Positions 27,639 through 39,654 of a DNA stretch of 64,000 bases are shown in pieces; positions within the stretch are counted from its first letter, which is position 1, and each line of letters starts with the position of its first letter. This stretch comes from Cyrtodaria siliqua (lineage: Eukaryota; Mollusca; Bivalvia; Adapedonta; Hiatellidae): contig JAWPHD010011038.1 in NCBI GenBank assembly GCA_037043455.1, forward strand, positions 1 to 64,000, written 5' to 3'. Below the pieces are notes generated by a model. It was not told the DNA's origin and did not search any database. It saw nothing but the letters and a program-made list of their open reading frames with translations. The translations under genes were made by a program, and so were the position numbers.

Positions 27639-30600
27639 ATGAAGCCAGCTCTTTTCACGTGCGATATTTGCAATACGGACTTTAGGTCAGGTGATCAGCT
27701 CCACCGACACCTGAAAACCCTCCAGTGCGCTAAATCATCCTTATTAGATCGCCTTAAACCTTATCCGCACAAGAATACAGGCTTCTGTCCATTTGAACTT
27801 GAATATAGTTGTGGACTGTGTGGAGAAAAATTTAATGATGTGCAAAATTGAATTGCATATCTCTTCCAAGTCGTGCACAGTTACCGATGAAGCTGCGGGC
27901 AATAATCCCGAAGATCATGCTACGTTTATGTGCGGGATTTGTCGGAGTTCCTTCAAATTGGACACAGAGCTCTCAGATCACATACAAAATGAACATAGCA
28001 GCCTAGTTTTGGAGTGCTTTGAAGAGCCACCAGTGGAATACACTTGTGGAAAGTGCAATGCCGTTTTTCAGTCTACGTCTTCGTTAGAAGACCATGTAAA
28101 AGCTGCTGTGTGTGCAACGTCATCTGTGTACACTTGCGGCATATGTACGCAGACTTTTTCAACAGCACAAGAGCTAATTGTACATGTGCAAAATGCGTGT
28201 GGTGCAGTCCCCAACACACCCGTGTATGCGTGTGGTGTATGTAGACAGACATTTCCAACGTCAGACGTGCTGATCAAACATATGCAGATAGTTTGTGGTG
28301 CGCCTGCCATTAGAATAAGCAACGAAGCAGAGATCAAATCAGCAGAAGAACAAAATGGAGCTATTGAAAACAATAGTTCCTTTACACAATCTGACATAGA
28401 CACAATTTCTCAAGGTAGAGGAAGGAAAAAGAAAACTGCCGGTGTCACATCAGAACAAAAAAAAGTCATAAACAGAAAGAAAGATGAGCAAGAGAATTTA
28501 GAAGCTCAAACTGTAAATAAAACTCGTAGAGGAGGACGCAGAAAGGAAACAGAAATCTCCAAACTAGAAGTAACAAATGATGTAGTAGGAAAGAAGCAAG
28601 AGAATTCAAAAGGGCAAAACAAAAATAATCCAGACGAAAATAAACCTGGAGGTAGTAAAAATTATGAAAAAACAAATGGCAGGCCAGAAGAGAGGGAAGA
28701 AATATCTTCAACTATTCCAACAAACATTTTTCAAAGTGCTGATTTAGTAAACTTGCATTCAATCCCAAACTTTGAACAAAGTAATCAACATGCCCATCAG
28801 CAGGCTATGCCTAAAAAAACAGGGCCACCTAATGTCAATATATTGGACCTTCACAATTCTATCAAGTACAGAAGATCAAACTTGGGACAGGATTATAGTC
28901 ATAACTATGCCGGATCGAACTTTCCATTGCAAAATGAGACACCAGTTCAAATGGGCAGAAGTACATACGCTTCAACAGTAAGGCCAAATATCAGGCTGGT
29001 AAATCCTCGACATGGTCGCTCATTTCCTGGACATGAAAATAATACTTTATTTAACCATACTTCCATAAATCAAGGTATAAGAGTCAATTACCCGGTGCAG
29101 TTCATACATCCATTGCAATTCAGGAACGATGTTCGGCAACAGTTGCACCATAGAGCGAGACTGGTGCAACCTGGAGTACGTAGCAATATTCAGGACAGCA
29201 TCAACAGCATGAAGAACAGAATGCTAGCACCATTGATTCGTCATGAGTCCTCCTCCTGCGCTACACAACCAGCAATATATCGACCGGAATCATCGACACA
29301 TCTTGGACAACCACCATATCAACCGAAATCATCTACACATCTTGGTCAACCACCATATCAACCGGAATCGTCTACACAACTTGGACAACCACCATATCGA
29401 CTGGAATCATCTACACATCTTGGACAACCACCATATCGACAGGAATCATCCACACATCTTGGACAACCACCATATCAACCGGAATTGTCTACATATCTTG
29501 GACAACCACCATATCAACCGGAATCATCCACGCATATTGGACCGTCACAACCTGTATCATCAGGTATTAGACCGATTCAGCTACATGGTGCATCTTCTTT
29601 TAAACTTAATGCTCAATGTCCTATATGTAAGAACCCCGGCAAACCATTTGATGGTAAATATTTTTGTTATGGCTGCAACATAGTATTTACATGCGCTGTC
29701 TGCTTACAAACAAATTTTGCAAGCAATATGGAGTTACAAGCTCACTTAAGTTCCTGCAGGCAAATTGAGATGAACAAATCTAATGGTATACTAACTGGTA
29801 ACACGACTAGTCCGACTGGGACATCAACCATACCTGAAAATGTGACGCATACCTTACCAACTTCTCGGCAAGGTGATGATACACAGGTTTCGAATCAAAA
29901 ACAGTACGTATCATCAGGATCATCGTCAGCTAATGCCAACTTACCGGCCTCGTACCTCTCTTCAGCTCTGTTAAACCAGGTGGCGCCGGGACAAGTTCAC
30001 AAGTCATTTGTCGGAGTAGTACTGAAAACAACTCGCCGCCTGTATCCAACTCGCCATCAGTCAGGCCAGTCTTACCAGATGGTTATCAAAATGAGGCTAA
30101 CTCTCATGCAGTGGCAGTTACCACCGTGCCACTATCAAAAGATGCTGATCAAATGTCAACAAAATCTTTATTGAAAGAAAATGAAGACGAAAATGTGATA
30201 AGTAATGGAGTACCACCACTAGCTTTATTGAAAAAATATCAAGTTTTCTCCACTTGTAGCAATTGTCATAAGATAATGGTAGCCAACAGACAAACTTTGG
30301 ATTGTATTTACTGCGCAATGAAATCTCGAATTCATTGCTCTAGATTGTGTTGTGGCCACTGTTTCAGTTTTGGTTTTAAATCTGTGTGCCAGCTGAATTT
30401 ACATCTTGCCACCTGTTTCCCTAACATCAAAAGCAAAATGTTGGAAAATCTAAATCATGAAAGTTTGCAAGAAAATGTCAATGGCAAGAGCAGTGAAACC
30501 AAAATAGATGATAGCAACTTTTTACCAAAAGACAGAAATCAAATAGGTACACATGCAAATGACTGTAATATTCAAGCTGTCAGATCCCCAAGAAAAAAAA

Positions 30601-33600
30601 ATGACAAAAGCAAGGATCCTAAATACACTGTTTATGCAGAACATGATGTGCAAATTTCTGCAGAAAATGTTAACAAGATTGACAAACCAAAATACATTGT
30701 TACACAAGGTAATAGCACACAAAGCTCCAAAGAAAGTGAAAACATACCTGTTGACAGTATCAAGAAAGAAAATGAAAACAAAGATTCTAGTAATAGTGTT
30801 AAGAAGAGTGACAACCCAAATGACATTGTTACACAAGATAACTCACAAAGTTCCGTAGACTGTGAACACCCAATGCCTGTTGATAGTATTAAGAAAGAAA
30901 ATGACAAAGAAGATTCTAGTAATAGTTTTGGCAAAGTCACTGACAACCCAACAAATAATGTGAATACATTCAGTACCACAAACGAGAACACAAATAAGGA
31001 ACCCTGTCATCCTACCAATTTCAAACAAACGCAACAACATGTTATAAATGATGCGGAGAAAATGAAAATGTGTGTTGGCAAACTTAGAGATTTTGTCATG
31101 CAACACGCAGAACAAGTCAAGAGATTAAAGCCTTGTAGTGATTTTAGTACAGCTTTTAAAACATCACAAGTCAACACTTCAGTTAGGAGCACAAATCCTG
31201 AACTATCGGTTGAAAGCACTTTGAAAGATAGTAGGGCTGAAAGTTCAAACCTTTTTAAAAATAATACAACAAAAGAGCCAAATATTGATAAACGATCTGA
31301 GAACATGAATGCTACTGGTAAGAATGGAAGTCAAACTTTATGTGAGGTTGGGAAGAGTGTAGATTTGTGCAAAGGAGATGCAGCAAAAGTATCACCTCTC
31401 GAGATGGCGGTGAATAATACTAGTCATGATAATCCAATTGTACACCCATATGAAGTTCCCACTTTATTTGATTATTTAGCTAGAAAAAGCAGAAGGGTTA
31501 ATTGTGAAAGCAAAAGTTTAGAAAAATCTGTTGTGATATCAGATGAGAGTGATTCAGAATCAGATACTTCTGACCATTTTGGTTATGAGGAAATAGATTT
31601 AGACGACACACTTAAAGATCCAGGTGAAGCTGATGCAGATAAAAATAGAACTGATTTTAATGATGACTGTGAGGGTAGTAATGACTTAAAGAATCTTCAT
31701 GACACTGTTAAAAATGATGATGAAAGTCAGAGTATTGGAAATAGGTTGGAAATTAGTGACACAAATGCTGCTTGCAGAAATAAGAAAAATACAGAGCTTG
31801 AAAGAAGTAGGAAAATTTCAATAGCTAGAAAAGCATATTGGGAAAGAAAGAAAAGGATGCAAGAGCAGAGGAAAAAGAATTTTGCCAAAAAATGGAAACC
31901 ACAATCAAAAGAAACTCTTGAAAATGATCATAAAGGTGTCAAACTTGACAGATTAAAGGTAAAAACAATGAAATTAGGCAAAAGATCTGATTCTATGAAA
32001 GAATTACGAGTTGAACTTCGTGATATAGGTTCTCTTAGACAAGGTAATGAAACAGAGGTTTTGCAAGGTAGTCAACCTAAAAGCAAGACAGCCACAGTTT
32101 TGTCAGAATTTGTGATTGAAACAGACAGTGACTCGGAAATAGATGAACATTTTAATCATGATGTACACAAACAAAATAAATCTGTGAAGACAAACACTCC
32201 AAAGAAATTCACTGTTGATGCTGTAATATCTAAACCAAATAATTCAAATTTGCCAACGAAAGAACATAAACATGAACAAAAACAACTGAAAAAAGTTCCC
32301 TCTGAAAAACCTAAACTTTCAATTCAAAGTATGAATCAAACAAATTTGAGGAAAACTGAACAAAGCGCTAAAAGAACACAATTTCCAAAGAAAATCACTT
32401 GTGATAATGTAATGTCTAAAACAAACAATTCAAATATGCCAAACAAAGAACATGAAAAAAAAAAACTGAAAAAAGTTCCCACTGAAAAAAATGAACTTTT
32501 AATTCAAAAAATGAATCAAACAAACTTGAGAAAAACTGAACAAAGTGCTAAAAGAACTCGGGTAAAGAAAAACTTGTCAGAAAAAAAGGAACATATTACT
32601 AAAAGTACAAAATCAAAGTTAATTTCCTCTGGAATAATTCAAACTCAATCGCCACTGTCTACAAATGATTTAGAAAGAAAGGGAGGAAGAAAGAGAAAAA
32701 GTGATACACCAGGTTTGGATAGAAATCGAAATGATAAAATGAGTAAAACTGAACATTTACTTGCTGAACAAGCTGACACAAGGAAGAAAGCACCAGCAAG
32801 CCAGAGTGGACCAGCTGCAGATTCTGTTGCTTATGAATGTGGCATATGTAGTCAGAAGTTTCTTTCCCTTGAAGTGCTAACAAATCATATGCAGTCCCAT
32901 GCCACTAAGCCAAATATTTCAAATGCCATTACAAGCAATGCGAACCGTTACTCCGTAAAGAAGCCAGACTTCTCTTGTTACAAATGTTCAGTGACTTTCG
33001 AGATGGAGACGGAACTAATTCAGCATCTGAAGAGTCACGAGAAGAGTGGTGAGGGTGAACAGTTTGTGTGTGGAGTCTGTCAGCTATGTCTGAAGTCAGC
33101 CCAGGCATTGATGGAACACATACGGGTACATGCCCCAAAAGATGAGTTTGTTTGCGGACAGTGTAATGATGTGTTTTCTTCCACACAGCACCTAGAGAAA
33201 CACATGGTACAACATGAGACTGTGGTGGAAGAGTTTTTGTGTGGAATTTGTCAGACAAATTTTATATCTACAACGGATTTGGAAGTTCACATTCAGTCTC
33301 ATTTTAATAAGACTGACATTGTTTACTCTCAAAAGTGCTCAAATTGTGACAAACAGTTTGCGTCAAAGTCTGAGTTTGATGAGCATTATATAAGATGTAA
33401 GGGTGCACTATCGTCCGATTTAGAATCTATTTCTTACAATTGTGAAAAATGCAGAGAGGCATTTAACAATGTGCTAAAATTACATATCCATAAAAAGACC
33501 TGCAAAGGTAAAATTGACATGAAGGAAAATGAGACTGATACTAAAACTGCCACTAGGGAACTGATGAAAAAAGGAAATTCTGACAAATCTAACGGAAACG

Positions 33601-33716
33601 GTGCTGTTAAAGATACAAAAGCTCGCAAGAGTCCTACTGGAAAAGTCGTAGTGATGTCGAAACTTTTGAAATATAAACCAAATTCTGTTTTCACTTATAG
33701 TTGGAAAGGAAATTAA
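27639..33716 (+). CDS. Giant multi-zinc-finger protein, probably one 2,026-aa frame (three single-base gaps in the consensus)
   Basis: The likely role is a nuclear nucleic-acid-binding protein; the family is not recognised. The start is the ATG at 27639, because an in-frame TGA lies at 27603, 3 bases after the splice acceptor. As written, the frame shifts near 27840/27850 (two G missing) and 29947 (one G missing). Copies A and B both have these bases, so the frame is probably continuous to the TAA at 33714. In that numbering, six fingers span residues 8-220, five of them ending in Cys in place of the last His (first Cys 8, 58, 99, 137, 167, 199; the third is C2H2). A Pro-rich repeat lies at 549-638, Cys-rich segments at 661-708 and 874-927, and two IKKE (SUMO-consensus-like) sites near 1042 and 1085. 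An acidic tract is at about 1302-1342, a basic helix at 1396-1421, a duplicated Lys-rich module at 1523-1645, and seven fingers from 1735 to about 1960. The linkers are long and low in complexity. There is no intron in 6 kb. Confidence 0.8.
29281..29550 (+). repeat. 39-bp coding tandem repeat (SSTHLGQPPYQPE)
   Basis: About seven copies of a 39-bp unit encode a 13-residue Pro/Ser-rich repeat, STHLGQPPYQPES-like. The period is a multiple of three, so copy-number change would keep the frame. Other frames through this array give long but meaningless open stretches. Confidence 0.9.
30690..30960 (+). repeat. Duplicated 43-residue module with IKKEN motifs inside the zinc-finger gene
   Basis: Two imperfect copies, 129 bp apart, encode PVDSIKKEN followed by a Ser/Asn-rich stretch. 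IKKE fits the SUMO-acceptor consensus (hydrophobic-K-x-E). This is an inference from motif only. Confidence 0.65.
32205..32570 (+). repeat. Tandem duplication of a ~60-residue Lys-rich module in the zinc-finger gene
   Basis: Two adjacent copies share SKxNNSNxPxKEH, LKKVPxEK and MNQTNLRKTEQSAKRT. They differ by substitutions and small length changes, so this is an older internal duplication and not a sequencing effect. Confidence 0.85.
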
Positions 33717-33725
33717 TATTTAAGA

Positions 33726-34074
33726 AATAAAAAAAACTTGAAAATAGTATGACATGATGTACGTAAGCATTTATCACATAATTACATTTGCAGTGTGGGG
33801 TTGTAATAGCCATAACAGATTTATCGCAATACACTTGTGTAATAAATATGCAAATGAAGGCCGCATCGTCATTCGGTCTTTTCCATTCAACTCGATGTGC
33901 ATCAGAATTGCCTCATAGATTTCAGTAACCGTTTACAATATCTGATTACGGAAACAGACGAGGGAATTCTGTGGTTTAATGTCGTACGGAGAAGATCGAC
34001 TTGAAGATTGACTCAACATATAAGAATACGATGTTGTCACATGATAACGTCATATAGGCAGCTACAATAATAAA
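33726..34074 (+). promoter_or_regulatory. Polyadenylation signals after the zinc-finger gene
   Basis: AATAAA hexamers occur at 33726-33731 (only 10 bases after the stop), 33841-33846 and 34069-34074. Any of them could end the transcript. The sequence 33750-34200 between the stop and the first repeat shows no gene and is probably 3' UTR and flank. Confidence 0.5.
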
Positions 34075-34240
34075 TGTTCCTTATGAGACATTTTTGGAGT
34101 TGCGTGATATAAAATAGAATCTCACATTCGTGCTTAATATTTAATATTGAATTCATTAAATTTGCCAACTGTATTATTTGAAATTACACATTTTGTGTCA
34201 CCAATGTAGCATGGCAGACACTTCAGGGATTACTTTGTTA

Positions 34241-34390
34241 GGGTTGGCAGTGCTCAGTGGATAGTATGGTATACTTGATATCCAGAGGACCCTGGTTCCC
34301 TTATCCCCGTGTGGTTGCCGGGGTAGAATACAATCACTGCAAATCCCGTTAGAGGCAGAGGGTAGGACACCCTACTTCATGTTCATTTTG
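34241..34390 (+). repeat. tRNA-like SINE relic
   Basis: GTTGGCAGTGCTCAGTGGAT resembles a tRNA 5' half with an A-box. CCTGGTTCCC about 40 bases later could be a decayed B-box. It abuts HINE-1. Counterparts are at about 6690 in copy A and 20640 in copy B. Confidence 0.4.
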
Positions 34391-34398
34391 TCATTTTT

Positions 34399-35826
34399 AG
34401 CTCTACTGATCAGAGATCAGCAGAGCTTATGCCGTGGTGCGTCGTCCGTCCGTCTGTTCGTCCGATCGTAAACTTTTTTTTGTAGCGACTACTCCTCTGA
34501 AACTACTGAATGGATTTTCATGAAACTTAACAGAAATGTTGCCCATGAAGTCTAGTTGATCCTAGCAAAAATTCATGTTGATGTGAAATCTAAGATGGCC
34601 ACCAAATCTAAAAATAGATTTTTAAAAAAGTTTGCAGTGACTTCTTCTTGAAAACTCTCTAAGTGATATTGATATGGGACTTTTTCTAAAATGATCAGCA
34701 TGAGATGATGTTGGTCCTTGTCGAAAATCGTTTTGATTCGACGTTAAACATGGCTGCCAGCGGCCATCTTTGTTTACATAGAGTTATTTAGTAAAAACTT
34801 GTAGCGACTACTCGTCTAAAACTACTCGACGGATTTCCATGAAACTTCACAGGAATGTTGCTCTGGATGTCTAAATGATCCTAGCAACATTTCATGTTGG
34901 TCGGAAATTCAAGATGCCCACCACAGCTAAAAATAGATTTTCAAAAAACAAGTTTGTAGCGAGTATTTCTTGAAAACTATAAGTGCTATTGATATGGGAC
35001 TTTTTCTAAAATGATCAGTATGGAATGATGTTGATCCTTGTCGAAAATTATTTTGATGCAACGTTAAACATGGCCGCCAGTGGCCATCTTTGTTTACATT
35101 GAGTTATATAATGAAAACTTGTAGCGACTACTCCTCTGAAACTACTTAACGGATTTTCATGAAACTTCACATGAATGTTGTTCTTGATGTCTTATTGATC
35201 CCAGCAAAACTTCAGGTCGGCCGGAAATTCAAGATGGCCGCCACGGCTAAAAATAGATTTTCAAAAAAAAGTTTGTAGCGACTACTTCTTGAAAACTATA
35301 AGTAATATTGATATGGGACTTTTTCTAAAATGATCAGCATGACATGATGTTGGTCCTTGTCGAAAATCTTTTTGATTCGATGTTAAACATGGCTGTCAGT
35401 GGCCATCTTTGTTTACAAAGAGTTATCTAGTACAAACTTGTAGCGACTTCTCTGTAACTACTCGACCGATTTTCATGAAACTTCACAGGAATGTTGCTCT
35501 TGATGTCTTATTGATCCTAGCAAAATTTCAGGTCGGCCGGAAATTCAAGATGGCCGCCATGGTTAAACATAGGTTTTCAGAATACAAGTTTGTAGCTATA
35601 CTACTTCTTGAAAACTATAAGTGATATTGTGTCAAAAAATATTTTGATTTGACATTAAACATGGCCGCCAGCGGCCATCTTTGTTTACATAGAGTTATAT
35701 AATGAAAACTTGTAGCGACTACTCCTCTGAAACTACTTGACGGATTTTCATGAAACTTCACAGGCATGCTGATATAGCTATCAAAAACCTATCAGTAGAG
35801 CTTCAAGGTCATTGACCTCTTGTTTT
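34399..35826 (+). mobile_element. HINE-1: non-autonomous Helentron-like element with 319-bp core array
   Basis: The 5' end, AGCTCTACTGATC, folds with GATCAGCAGAGCT 3 bases later. The 3' end is CAGTAGAGC (35793-35801), complementary to the 5' GCTCTACTG, then a hairpin AGGTC-ATT-GACCT and CTTGTT. Subterminal inverted repeats plus a 3' hairpin and a tandem core are the layout described for HINE/pearl-type elements; the assignment is an inference. No protein is encoded. A CCGTCCGTCTGTTCGTCCG stretch follows the 5' end, as in the other two elements. Confidence 0.65.
34482..35790 (+). repeat. 319-bp dimeric tandem array, about 4 units
   Basis: Units start with GTAGCGACTACTCCTCTGAA at 34482, 34801, 35121, 35440 and 35712. 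Each unit is a dimer: the second half also starts with GTAGCGACTACTTCTTGAAA. Recurrent motifs are AAGATGGCCGCC and GGCCATCTTTGTTTACA. Confidence 0.85.
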
Positions 35827-35952
35827 ACAAACAGGATGTGTCGTATCAAGTTTTTAACAAACAAGGTTGCCTTGTATTCCTCTAACCGTTCACTTCACAT
35901 TGTTTTCTTTTATAATGTGGGTTTAACTGAGGAACATATGTAATATTTAGAG

Positions 35953-36041
35953 ATTAATACATGGGTGATGCGTTATTGCCCATCATATCCTATTTGGCGA
36001 GGGCCGATATGACTTCAATAATGCATCACCCATGTTTTAAT
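35953..36041. repeat. ~80-bp imperfect palindrome
   Basis: ACATGGGTGATGCGTTATTG at 35959 pairs with CAATAATGCATCACCCATGT ending at 36035, and TCATATC / GATATGA extend the stem inward. It lies in the 0.7-kb interval between HINE-1 and HINE-2, where no gene is seen. Confidence 0.7.
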
Positions 36042-37360
36042 CTTTTCTCGTATATATCCACATTTTCAATAGGATTTTATCTCTATTTATATCAGTGGAT
36101 ATAAAACTGTTCGAGCTACTGACTATTTCATAAAATAGAAATAACAAAAATAAATGGACGAAAAAACGTCACGTCGATTACATCATGTTATGACGGGTTT
36201 AACTTCAAATTTATACAGGGTAAAACAAAAGCAATTCTATGAAAAATAATAATAATAGTAATGGTCGGATGACCGTGCCAGTATGGATATACAGTATCGG
36301 CTCTGTCACATGACCTAAGTTTGGCTTATCTGATATGGCTCAAGAGTTTATTGTAGCATAATTTTGTGCATATTGTGGGCCAAAAATGTGTACATAAAAT
36401 TCACATTTATATACTTTTCGTGTGCAATGTTGAATGTTGACTGATTGTAACCTTGCTGGAAACCTCAGGAACCCAATGAACTTAACTTCATGCAGTATTT
36501 GTTAGCTGTACTGGCCAAGGGCCAGCAGAGCTTATGGGATGGTGTGTTGTCCGTCGTCTTCGTCCGTCCGTTGTCGTTGTCTGGTAACTTTTACCTCGTT
36601 ACCAAACTTTAACAGATTGTTAATATCAATGAAAGCTCGGACAATTTCGAAAACCCGCGAGATCAGACCAGTAGCAGCAGAGTTAATGGCTCTTGATTTA
36701 GTTAAAAATGCTATATTTTGCCTTGTTAAGACGATAGGGCCTTCATTTGTCATCCGATTGTTACTAAACTTTACCAGATTGTTAATATAAATGAAAGCTC
36801 GGACAAGTTCGAAAAGCAACCAGAGCGGACCAGTAACAGCGGAGTTGTGGCCCTTGATTTAGTTAAAAATGCTGTATTTTGCATTGTTAAGACGATAGGG
36901 CCTTCATTTTCCATTCGATCTTTACCAAACTTTACCAGATTGTTACTATCAATAAAAGCTCAGACAAATTCATAAACCAGGTAGATTGGACCAGTAACAA
37001 CTGAGTTGTGGCCCTTGATTTAGTTAAAAATGCTATAACTTTGCCAGATAAAACTATGACAAGTTTGAAAACCAGCCAGATTGGACCATTTACAGGCTTT
37101 CTACCGTTCCTACTTTTTCCTACTTTTCCTACTTTTTCCTACTTTTTTAACAGCCTCCTACTTTTTCCTACTTTTTCATGAAAACCTCCTACTATTCCTA
37201 CTTTTTGAGAATTGTTTTTCATGAAAATTAGAAAAATGCCTCTTTTGTTAGTTTCTTTGCAGCATAAGACCAAATGGTGTCCAACTGACAGGTTTCTGTT
37301 GATGAAAGCTGTTCCAAAGATGTCCCTCACTGGTTTACATCATTTGTCATAAAGGTTGAG

Positions 37361-38036
37361 CAGGGGCGGATCCAGGATTTCAGCTTAGAGGGGGCGTAAG
37401 ATTTTGGTCAATTTTCTGGTCCGTTTATAGCCTCATAAAACGGTTGCGGTAGTGCATTGATAGGGTAAATAAGTGCGTTTTCAAATAAAAGTAGTTAACA
37501 ATGTGTTAATTAAACCACTCATTAGACATTATGCGTCGAGCGAGCGAAGCGAGCGAAAAAATAATTTATACTGAGGGCGTGCATCGAAATTGTTTGATAT
37601 TTTATCTACAGTAACATGGACATACATGTATGAATAAAAAAAGTCCGTTTTCAAATAAAAGGATTTAACAATGTGTTAATTAAACCACTCATTAGTTATT
37701 ATGCGTCGAGCGAGCAAAGCGAGCAAAAAAATAATCTACTGAGGGCGTGCATCGAAATTGTTTGGTATTTTATCTACAGTAACATGGACATACATGTATG
37801 AATATAAAAAGTCCGTTTTCAAATAAAAGGATTTAACAATGTGTTAACTAAACCACTCATTAGTCATTATGCGTCGAGCGAGCGAAGCGAGCGATAAAAT
37901 ATTTTATACTGAGGGCTTGCATCGAAATTGTTTGATATTGTATCTACAGTAACATGGACATACATGTAAAAAAAACTTACCTTGGTCGATTTTAGGGGGG
38001 GCATACGCCGCTTCCGCCCCCCCCTAAATCCGCCCA
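37361..38036. mobile_element. GGGGCGGATCC-ended TIR element nested inside the CAGGC element
   Basis: The left end is GGGGCGGATCCAGGATTT. The right end read backwards is GGGCGGATTTAGGGGGG. The flanks are similar (GGTTGAGC / TGTTGAGG), an imperfect possible 8-bp target duplication. A G-run/C-run hairpin sits at about 37990-38028. The interior is a 170-bp tandem array. Confidence 0.6.
37472..37930 (+). repeat. 170-bp tandem array, about 3 units
   Basis: GCGTTTTCAAATAAAAG-like blocks recur at 37472, 37643 and 37813. Each is followed by GCGTCGAGCGAGCGAAGCG and GAGGGCGTGCATCGAAATTG. This is the core of the nested GGGGCGG element. Confidence 0.85.
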
Positions 38037-38329
38037 TGTTGAGGGACATTGGTGGCAACATATTTCAACAACAGAAACTTGTCAAGCAAAGAGAAAATAC
38101 ATAGATGTATCAGTGTAAGAAATTGCATTATTAAAGACCAATCAAGGTATGTTTTAGCTTGTATATTCATCTCTGAGCTTATACTGAATGCAGACACTAA
38201 ACTTATATAACCAAGATTTTTTCCTACTTTTTTGTCAGAAAACTTCCTACCTTTTCCTACTTTTCTGTCTGGAAACCTCCTACTTTTCCTACTTTTTTGT
38301 CAGAGGCTGGTAGAAAGCCTGCATTTACA

Positions 38330-39240
38330 CCAGAGTTATGGCCGTTGAATTTCTGAAATAAGCTATATTTTGGCCTCATTAAGATGAAAGGGTCTTCATT
38401 TGGCCAGATTTCAGTGAAACTTTTCAGAGATGATCAGTATCAAGCCTAGTTGTACATATCGTCGCCATGTTCCGGTTGAATGATTTTGGAGTTCTGACCC
38501 TTTAAAACTTTGTCCTTACTAATTCTCCTGAACCCCTGGCCGGATTTAAACAAAACTTTCTAGGGATGATCACTTCTAGGTCTAGTTGTGCAAGTCATCA
38601 CCGTGTTCTGGTTGAATGATTTTTGGCAGAGTTATGGCCCTTTAAAGTTTTTTTTACACAAACTTTGTCTGGACTAGTTCTCCTGAACCCCTCGCCAGAT
38701 TTCAATGAAACTTTACAGGGATGATCAGCACCAAGCCTAGTTGTGCATATCATCGTCGCATCCTGGTTTACAGAATTTTGGCATACTGGTAGTTATGGCC
38801 CTTTAATTTTTTTTGATACACAAACATTTTCTGGGCTAGTTCTGAACCCCTGGTTGGATTTCAGCGAAGCTTGACAGGAATAATCAGCATCAAGCCTAGT
38901 TGTGCATATCATCGCCATATTCCGGTTAAATGATTTTTAGCAGAGTTATGGCCCTTTAAAGGTTTTAATTGACAAACTTTTTCCGGATTAGTCTCATCTG
39001 AACTCCTTGCCGGATTTCAACGAATCTCGGTGGGGGTGATCAGTACCAAGCCTAGGTTGCCGTGTTCTGGTTGAAGGCATTTTTGCAGCGTTATGACCCC
39101 TTAAAGGTTTTAATACACTAACTTTGTACAGACTCGGGATTTCAGCGATACTTGGCAGGGATGATCAGTACCAAGTCTAGTTGCGTATATCATCGCCATG
39201 TTCCGGTTGAATGATATTGAAAGAAGTATGGCCCCTTAAA
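38330..39240 (+). repeat. ~150-bp tandem array, about 6 units, second core of HINE-2
   Basis: Units carry AGAGTTATGGCCCTTTAAAG, TGAACCCCTGGCCGGATTT and ATGATCAGCACCAAGCCTAG. Unit boundaries recur near 38332, 38630, 38790, 38943, 39090 and 39225. Confidence 0.8.
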
Positions 39241-39654
39241 GTATACATAAACTTTATCTTTAGCCAGTAGAGCATCCACAGGCCCTCTTGGGCCTCTTGT
39301 TATTAAGTTTCAGTCATTTTCACTGTTCCTTTCTGTGGAACTATAAATAATTTGGATATTCATAATTATCATGTACATTGTGTCAAATACGTTTTAAAAT
39401 TATTCTTTTATACTACATTTTAATCTGATGATATATTCACAAGTATCGTTGTTTTTATCGTGTATGTTTGAAGTTATTGTCAGATATCGTTTTGAACAAG
39501 TGTTGTGAGAGACTGTTTTGTACAAAAATACTGTCAGAGAAGGTTTTGAACAAACTACATACTGGTAATTGAGTTTTTCTTTACATTTACTAAAATGTTC
39601 TATAAAACATTCTTGGAGTATGAAAGATTTGTATATTTCAAACTGCAGAACAGC

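Larger units (their letters stand above)
37093..38321. mobile_element. CAGGCTTTCTACC TIR element nested in HINE-2
   Basis: It has perfect 13-bp inverted ends, CAGGCTTTCTACC and GGTAGAAAGCCTG, flanked by CATTTA on both sides (37087-37092 and 38322-38327). If the duplication is CATTTACA (8 bp, hAT-like) the left end moves in by two bases. Both ends carry CCTACTTTTT repeats in the same orientation. No transposase is visible; it is a non-autonomous DNA transposon of uncertain superfamily. Confidence 0.7.
36504..39302 (+). mobile_element. HINE-2: Helentron-like element with two core arrays and a nested insertion
   Basis: It starts AGCTGTACTGGCC-AAG-GGCCAGCAGAGCT (self-complementary). It ends with CAGTAGAGC, hairpin AGGCCC-TCTT-GGGCCT, then CTTGTT. 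It has the same end design as HINE-1 but another core: from 36590 about four ~155-bp units containing AAGACGATAGGGCCTTCAT and AGTTAAAAATGCTAT, and after a nested 1.2-kb insertion a ~150-bp-unit array. No coding capacity was seen. Confidence 0.65.

Noticed and set aside
27793..30174. A separate 793-residue gene followed by a 1,201-residue gene
   Set aside because: Both boundaries are single-base deletions that copies A and B do not have, and the domain order continues across them.
35409..35624. 71-residue coding frame
   Set aside because: It lies wholly within the 319-bp core array of HINE-1.
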